Below are positions 20,201 through 29,200 of a stretch of 64,000 bases of DNA, in pieces. A model generated the notes under the pieces. The model had not been told where the DNA came from. It searched no databases and saw only the letters and a list, made by a program, of their open reading frames with translations. Made by a program: the position numbers and the translations under genes. The stretch is from Symbiodinium natans (lineage: Eukaryota; Sar; Dinophyceae; Suessiales; Symbiodiniaceae). Location: assembly GCA_905221605.1 (NCBI GenBank), contig CAJNDS010000680.1:171204-235203 (forward strand), written 5' to 3'. Every line of letters starts with the position of its first letter. Within the stretch, counting starts at the first letter, position 1.

Positions 20201-23200
20201 CAGGGAGAACTCAGACGGTTGCTGCCCCTTGTGGCTGGCAGGCCGCGTCCACGTCACGCGCAGCCGGTTCTTGTCGTCCAGCTCCCAGGTGCCTTCTCCT
20301 CTGGCATGGCGTACCTAGACTGAACTTGGAGTTTAGGGTTTAGGGTTTAGGGTTTAGGGTTTAGGGTTCAGGGTTCAGGGTTCAGGGTTTAGGGTTTAGG
20401 GTTTAGGGTTTAGGGTTTAGGGTTTAGCCTTTTCTTCGGAATCAAAGTGCCCAACAACTAACAAGTATTTCCAAGTTCCCGTAAGGTACGTTGTTGCCCG
20501 AATGTCCTCCTCCGTCTATCCAGCTCCGCCGGTGCAGAAGTTCTCTCCTTGGTAGCCCGGTACTGATCTCATAAATAGGGGTACCTTTGTGTTGTGGTTG
20601 GTTACCTTATAGCTATACTCCCCTTAGAACCTTAATAAACATATTACTTTTAAGATCCTCTTGGGTTTTACATAAACAAAAATAATAATTCCCAAGAGGG
20701 ATATAGATAGGGGAACCCAAAACCCGAAGAAAGGGGAAAGGGTACCACTACCAAGTCTCTTGGCCGAGCCGTCTTCGAGGATCTCGATCTCGTCTTCTCC
20801 ACCATCAACATCCGAGTCGTAGTTGAAGGCTTCGCAGTCGTCCAGGTAGTAGAACCCCGCTTGCAACCCCGGCGCTGATATGGCCATCGTCACAACTCCG
20901 CTTGGGAACGCGGCAGGCACGAAGTCGCTGCTGTCCATCACCTCAATCTCGCCAGCCAAGAGTCTGATGCGAGCGGGCGCCTCGCCAACAGCTGCACCTA
21001 CTCGTTGCCGCAGCTCCGAGACGCTCTGGACGCCTTTCAGGTCAGCAGCAACCGTTTGCCCACTGAGCTGCACTACTTTCAACGCCATGGACTTCGGGTG
21101 GGACTGGCCCATCTGCCAAAAAGGTCTGGCTCTTACTGGATTAAAGATATGGAAAACCCGACGCACTGTGCGCTAAACGTCTCAAAGTCCTAAGGTCCTA
21201 CCTGTCACACCGAAAACCGAAACCCGAAACCCTAAGCAAGCGGCACAAAGGGCTACAGTGATGGTGGCTCCTCCTGCGCTTTCTTCCAGTGGCTCTAGCA
21301 ATTGCCGTGTTATCCTTGAGCCTTAAAGCAAGGCTGTTTTGCGTGAGGTTTATGCAGCGAAGCCCATAACATGAATCGAGTCGAATACTGCAACTAGTCT
21401 TTTTCATGTTAGATAAATAATAAGTACTAAGTATGAATTCGCTACTCTCAATTCCTAAATACTAGTTCATATTCGTGATTTAAAAAGAACTAATAGAGCA
21501 TGCTAATGAATAAAATTACTGACTAATAACTACAAACTAATCATTAAGAACTTCCAAATATTCACTACAAATGAATTCCAAATGGCGAACAAGTAAAAAT
21601 TGACAGCTGATGACCGACAGATACAAATATGTTCTTAGCATGCTCATCTGTACTTGAATGTTTAACATTCAACAAACAATACCCCTGAACTAACAATTAC
21701 ATAGCAGTCAAAAAAGCCACCATAGCATAAACCAACAAAATACTATACTGCTATGCCTCCTTCCAAGGTATGTGGACCACAAAGCCTGAACCCTAAACTT
21801 TTAAACCCTAAACAACCCTAAACCCTAAACCCTAAACCCTAAACCCTAAACCCTAACCCTAAACCCTAAACCCTAAACCCTACACCCTAAGCCCTAAACA
21901 ACCCTAAACCCTAAACCCTAAACCCTAAACCCTAAACCTGGTGCGGCACTGATCTGGCCGACATTGGATGTGAGCGTCGCAGCCCTTCTGCGGAGGGCAA
22001 GTGTTGTCAATGCCGTCGTTGGCCTCGTCGGGCTTGCAGGGTTTAGGGTTTATAAGGTATGGGGTTTAGGGTTTAGGGTTTAGGCATTGGAGTCCCTAGT
22101 TAGTTCCCTGAAAGGAAATCACATAGGTAACTTCAAAAGGGACAGAACTGACCAACAAGCTTAAAGGGCCAGAGGACCCCAAAACCGAAGCCGCGTATTC
22201 TTCGGCATTCCTTGCAAGAGGAACTGCTGCCGAGCCACGCATGCTCAAGTAAGTTCTCTAAACGATGCTAGGGTCTAGGGTTTAGGGTTTAGGGCTTAGG
22301 GTTTAGGGTTTAGGGATATTCCCCCGTATACTAACAGTCCTTAATAGGGATTGTAATAGGGGGGGGGGGGGGGGGCGGGGGGTACTATAATCCCGACTGA
22401 GGACGGTTAGTATAAGGGCAACATCCCAAATCCCTACGTTCAAGAAAAGCTTCCTATAGTGTACGGGGCACCTGTGGGGTCTAGGGTTTAGGGTTTAGGG
22501 TTTAGGGTTTAGGGTTTTAGGGTTTTAGGGTTTTAGGGTTTAGGGTTTTAGGGTTTTAGGGTTTTAGGGTTTTAGGGTTTTAGGGTTTTAGGGTGTTAGG
22601 GTTCTAGGGTTTTAGGGTTTTAGGGTTTTAGGGTTTTAGGGTTTTAGGGTTTTAGGGTTTTAGGGTTCTAGGGTTCTAGGGTTTTAGGGTTTTAGGGTTT
22701 TAGGGTTTTAGGGTTTTAGGGTTTTAGGGTTTTAGGGTTTTAGGGTTTTAGGGTTTTAGGGTTTTAGGGTTTTAGGGTTTTAGGGTTTAGTTTAGGGCGT
22801 TTAGGGTTTTTTGGGTTTAGGCTTCAGGGTCCTAGAGAGTCTACAAGGCACCCCCGAAGATGCTACCCCATTTGGAGCACCACCCGCATCCTGAGATAAT
22901 ACCGATAATGCCTAAACATTCAGCAATTACCAATGTATGCTACCCCCTCCCCCTACAACACCACCCCTAAACCCTAAACTCTAAACCCTAAACCCGAAAC
23001 ACTAAACCCTAAACCCTAGTACCCACCCCCGCCCCCGCCCCTCCCCGAAAAAATAAAATAAAAACCTTCATCAGCTGACACAGGCCCTGTACTCATGCAA
23101 ACCTTATTGTCCCAGCTCCTAGAAGCCCTAAACTCGATATACCACTGAGTTGTGCTTTGAACCCAAAAGTATGTATGAATAAGTTTCAAGGAAAGAAGGG

Positions 23201-26200
23201 AAATATAAAGCTGCCCCAAAGCACAGCCCAGAAACCCTAAACCTTAATCCCTAAACCCTAAAGCCAGATGAGGCAAGAGGCTATCTGACAAACGCTCGCG
23301 GGTTCGCATATCCCGCCACCGACCGTGGGGCAGGGGTCGCAGGGCCACCTTGCAGCAGCCACCCTAAACCCTAAACCCTAAACCCTAAACCCTAAACCCT
23401 AAACCCTAAACACAGCAGTTCAGGGTCAAGGCATGTTGGGCTCAAGGCTTTGCAGAGGGGGCTGCTGCCCCCCGAAACAGGGAAACGTTGGCGGGTTTCA
23501 GGGTTTCTTAAGCCCTGTTCCCTGAGGTTGAAAAAAGGATCCTTTTTGTTCATATATAAGAAAGCCCATAACCCAAAAAGAAAAAAGGATCCCTAACACT
23601 GATCTAGGTTTAGGACAGTTTCGCGCCAGGTGGCTTCTCACGCTCGCTCTCCGACAGGGAGTTGCGGAAGGCCAAGCAAAGCTCGCAGCTTTCGCAATAT
23701 TCCTGGGTGGGATTCTCTAGCCCTATAAGAGTAGCCCGGGAGGCCTAAACCCCAAACCCCTAAACCCCTTTTTTGCTTCATGCGGTTCAAGAGGGATCTG
23801 AACACTGCGTTAAACCCTAAACCCCCCCACCAAAACAGGGGAATAAGGGCCTCCGCTGCGTCCTACTGTTCAGGTTTAGTCAGGAGGTGCTGAAACAACA
23901 TCAGCCAATCCTTGGTTTTGGATTTAGGGAATTTAGGGTTATGGGGTTTAGGGGGTTTCCAGCTTCAGGGGCTTTAGTAGGGTTTCTGGGTTGAAGGGTT
24001 TGGGGTTCCCACTTTTGGGTTCGCTGCCACCAAACCCAACAAGTTTCAGGGTTTAGGGTTAGGGTTTAGGCTGTAGGGCCCGAAGCCCCCCGCAACTACG
24101 CCCCTCTGTAGCCAGCCGTGCCACGCCCTCTTGGCAGTCGGAGTGCTTTGCGCAGCCGGGTTCCTCCGGGCAGGAGCCTGCGTCGGTTCAAGAGACCAGT
24201 TTTGGGTTTAGGGTTTAGGGTTTAGGGTTTAGGGTTTAGGGTTTAGGGTTGCAAATCTGTGGCTACCCGACGGAAGTGCGCTTTGTGAGCGTGTTTGTTT
24301 GCCGGCCGATGCCCGCCCCAAGGTCCGCGTAGCTGCAGGCTTAAGGACCACATGAATCCCAAAATGTTTTATGGTTCATATACCCTAATCAGGATTATCG
24401 TAGTACACTATAGGGTGTATGGTCCCAATTTTCGGGTCCAAGGAACTCATGTTCTTCAAAACCGGCATAGACTCGGAAACTGGATTAGCCTACGGCTTTC
24501 CCGCAAGTTTGAGAGGAGAGCTTTCATCAAGAAGGGTACCCTCTTTGGCGTTAAAAAGGTTAAGCCGCGAACCGGGTTTAGTAATTTAGAGTCTTGAGGT
24601 TTTTACAGTGTTTGGGGCTTCTGGACCTTGAATTTGTTGTTGTCATGCGTTTCCTCGGATTCAGAAAATCTAGGGATTAGGGTTGAGGGGCGTCTCTTAG
24701 GTTCCAGGGGTAGGTCTCAGAGCTCAAGTGCGCAGAGTCTTTCTCCATCCTAAACTAGCATGGCACTTAAAACCCTCTGAACAAATATTCCTGAATATGA
24801 TCCTCGTAAACCCAAAAAGGGAACAGAACAAATATTCCTGAGTATGATCCTCGTAAACCCAAAAAGGGAACATATGACATGTCCCACGGGCCCACCGAGT
24901 AAATGTGATGAGTTGGGATGTTCCCCCCTATACTAACAGTCCTGAATAGGGATGATAGTACCCCCGATTGCAATCCCTAGTAAGGACTGCTAGTATAAGG
25001 GGGAACATGCCACGTGATGAGTGCGTGCCCCCCGCGGTCCTGACACGGAATCTTTCCGTATGGGGCACCACCAGAGCTTTGAGCAGAAGCCGCCCTTCCT
25101 TGATCAGGCAGGAAACCCTACAAGCCCCAGGAGCCCCATAAAGTCTTACAGCCCTGTAAGCCCTACAAGCCGTCAAAACCCCGTAACACCCTAAAAGCCC
25201 TTGCACCAAACAAAGACAACCCGCAAACCAAAATCAGGCCTAAGCCCTAATCAGCCCTAAACCCGACAAACCCGGCATAGCCACACAAGCCCTCCAAAGC
25301 CCTGTGAACGCTATCTCTCTGTAAATGAGTTTTTTGTGATGTCAATTTTGTCCAAGAGGTTGGAATCAGTCCCCTGCGCTCAACCCTGAACGACAAACTC
25401 AAGCCAGGTCCTCAAGACTGAGCCTTCGAATCAACTACAAAGCATACAAGCACTTCAATTCCTAGACAGAGGGTGGAGTGGGGCCGGGGGGTGGGCTGGG
25501 GTGTGGTGGTACAAATCCTGCGGCCGTTCTTCTGGGGTATCACGGAGAGGAGCCCGAAGCCCTTAAACAGTCCCCGATACTTTAGATCAATCCACTCAAG
25601 TGCTCTGATGCTGCCCTCCGAATCCCTGAGGCTTGAGGTTTGAGGTTTTAGGCTGACATTTGACTAAGGGGTTCGGGCTTAGGGTTTCGGCTCCCTAAGC
25701 ACAAGAAACCCTTAACAAAAATAAACCTAAGCCCTAAACCCTATGAATGCAAACCCCTTGAAACCTCAACCAAGAGTCGGCGTGGGGCAGGGCTCACAGC
25801 GCCAGATCGTCTCGTTCGTTCCTCGGATGACTGAAGCAGAAATCGTTGGGTTCAGCCTTTGCCTCTACTTCCACGGACCACCTGACCCCTAAAAAGGGTT
25901 TATGGTTCATTGTATAAATATACCGAAATAGGGTTGTAGTAGTATGGGGTTGGGATATATGCGCCGTGTTTGGGCGCTGCGCCGTAGAGCTTGGAGTTTG
26001 CGGCTTATCTAGGCCACTACACCTTGAGGACACCATACCCGCTTTCTTGTGCAGGTTCCTATCTTCTTGGCCATACACGGGGCTAAACCCTAAACCCTAA
26101 ACCCTGAACGCTAAACCCTAAACCTAAACCCTAAACCCTAAACCCTAGACCCTACACCCCTGAGCATCTGAGGACAGGTCCATGCGCCTTGATGTACTCC

Positions 26201-29200
26201 TGGCACGTTCAGGTGCAGCAGAGCCCGACATTCCCTAATGCCTATTGAGTCCCTACACCCACCCCGTTAGGGTTTAAGGTTTAGGGTTTAGGGTTTAGGG
26301 TTTAGGGTTTAGGGTTTAGGGTTTAGGGTTTAGGGTTTAGGGTTTAGGGTTTAAAAGGGTTTAGGGTTTAACCCTTAACCCCTCGGGATCCACGAAGAAT
26401 CCTTAAATCCCCTAATCCCCCGGCACCCGGGAGGAGTTTAAGTGTCCCTGAACCCTAAACCCTAAACCCCAAACCCTAAACTGCCCAAAACCCTAAACCC
26501 TCACCCTGAATCCTAACCCTGAACCCTAAACCTCACCCTAAACCGTACAAACCCTATGTAGTCCTGGCACTTTGAACAGGAGAAGCAGTACTCGGTGTCG
26601 TCGCAGTCGCTGTGCTGACTGCATCCGGGGTACTCTGTGGGACAGGCTCCTGCAGAGACAGTCACCCCCACTTAGGGTTTAGGGTTTGCTAAACCCTAAA
26701 CCCTAAACCCTAAACCTAAACCCTACACACTAAACCCCAAACCCTAAACCCTACAGGCAAGAGTCCCAAGGCTGCAGCCCCAAAAAACCGTGAAACTGTC
26801 ACAAGACAATCACCTTCACCCCTTGGCTTAGGGATTATGGGCTTTGCTTGCAAGGGGGCCTTAGGGAGCTTCTGGGACTCTAAACCCTACAGAAAGCCCT
26901 CATGAAGCAAAGGGGGGCCGGGGGGGGGAGGGGGGGGGGGGGGGGGAGAATTCCATTTCAATGACTCCTAATCCGAAACCCTAAGCCCTAGACCTCTAGA
27001 CCCTAAACCCTAGGTCTCTAGACCCTAAACCCAAAACCGTAAACGCTAGATCTCTAAACCCTAAACCCTAAACCCTAAGCTCTAAACCCTAAACCCTAAA
27101 CCCTAAACCCTAAACCCTAAACCCTAAACCCTAAACCCTAAACCCTAAACCCTAAACCCTTCCCCATCCTTCGGCAGGATCCTGGGCCACGGTGCAGTAC
27201 CTGAGCCCCAGAGCTCGAGCTCGATCGAGACCCTCAATGCTACACTTGGGTTTGGGGCTTTGGGGCTTAGGGCTTTTTTATTAGGGCTTCGACTGCTGGG
27301 TGTAGGGTTTAGGGTTTAGGGTTTAGGGCTTAGGGTTTAGAGGCTTGTGGCTTAGGGTTCAGGTTTAGGGGTGTGGGCTTAGGGTTTCGGGTTGAGGGGT
27401 TAGGGCTTTGTCGGCAGCCTGGCTCTGAAGCCCTTTAAATGCTTCATAGCCAAGACCAAGAAAGCCTTGAGATCTTGGGAAACTTGTAAAACCCACTCAA
27501 CTCGATATAAACCGCGAAGCACCCCGCCTCCCTCAGAATTCTACGACCGGGCCGCTTCCCAGACTCACAAATGTTCGCGCCGTCTTGGCACGGGTCGCAC
27601 GTCCACCGCCTCTGTTGCCCGGAGCTTCAGATTTCGGATTTTCGGGCTGACAGTTCTCTAGGTGACCTAATCTCTCCTCGTGCAGCTGGGAACCCTCAAC
27701 CCTAGCAACTATGACTCAAACCACCCCCCCCCCCCCCAAAAAAAAAGCCCTGCCGGGTTTAGACCCCTAAACCCTAAATCCTAAACCCCCTAACCCTAAA
27801 CCCCAAACCCCAAACCCTAGACCCCAAACGACCTCCTGGCGGGCTCAGAGTCTCCAGGGATTAACCTCCCCCGCTGCCAGACCCTAAACCCGAAGCCCTA
27901 AACCTAGGTCCTAAACCCTAAACCCCCCCCCCCCGACTTCTCGGCCTTTGGGTTTCCCGCGGAAGAGAGGCATGGTACTCGCCGCATTTGGTGCAGCTCC
28001 TCAGCTCCATTGGGGTTTAGAGCTTGGGGTTCCGGGCTTAGAAGGTTTAGGGTTTAGGGTTTGGGGTTTAGGGTTTGGGGTTTAGGGCTTAGGGTTGAGG
28101 GCTTAGGTGGTTTAGGGTTTAAGGCTCCTCAACTCCATTATGGTGCCTGACTTCTCCCAGAACCAAGGAGTAAGAAAGGTTAAGCTTTATTTCCTACTAA
28201 ATGGGAAAAGGACCAATAGTTTAAAGGTCATGTATTGGCTTAGTAAGGTGTAGGGCCTAGGGTTTAGGCTTGCATGGAGGGGCCTAGCCAATTTGTAAGA
28301 GTTAGTGCTCATGGTAGAGGTATATGTATGGGCGTGGCTGCCCAAGCCTACTTGGTGAGCCTGAGGAATCTGTAGGGGTTCACGGCCAAAGGAATTCTCT
28401 GGGCAATCAGCTTGGAGACGTGCTTCCCACACACGCCCACGCAGCGAATAACCGAAGTACCAAAGAAGAGCCCATCAAACAACCCTAAACCCTAAACCCT
28501 AAACCCTAAACCCTACACCCTAAAACCCACCCTGAAACTTCGCAGCCCCTGAGCCCTACAAGCCACCAGTTCTTTGAGATCAAGATCTCAGGTCTCGAAG
28601 AGCAACCCTAAACCCTAAACCCTAAACCCTCAACCCGAGTAACCTACAACTTGGTAACCCAGTCACCATCTCATAAGAAGGGCATGAAGGGTAACCCATC
28701 TTTAGTTGGTTGCTATATAAGGAGACCCAGAACCAACAAAAGCAAGAATGAATGGTACCACTGGGCTACCAAGACAAATAGAGAAGCAGGTGCCCCCCCC
28801 CCTTTTTCCCTTAAAGATGTTCAAAGCGGAATGGAGCCCCCTTGGAAAGAAAAGCGGGGATATGATATAGATTACACGACATCTGAGCCACTAAACCCTT
28901 AAACCATTAAACCTCAAGACCCTTCATTGCAACCCTTACAACCCTTAAACCGCTGAATCCCCTACATCTCTGGCATCATTCTCAGGCCCCTGTCGAAGAC
29001 CTACTTTTCCAAGAACCAAGAGGAAAAAAGGGTTAAACTTCTTATTCCTCCTAAACAAGGAAACCCTAAAAGTTTAAAGTTCAACTATAGGCTAAGGAAG
29101 AAGAAGAAGAGTGGCCTTTTTGGTTTAGGGCTTAGAAGGGAACGTAGACCCCAAAAAAAGGCGGAGTAAGGGCCTACTCTGGGTCCTAGCAGCCCTACAC

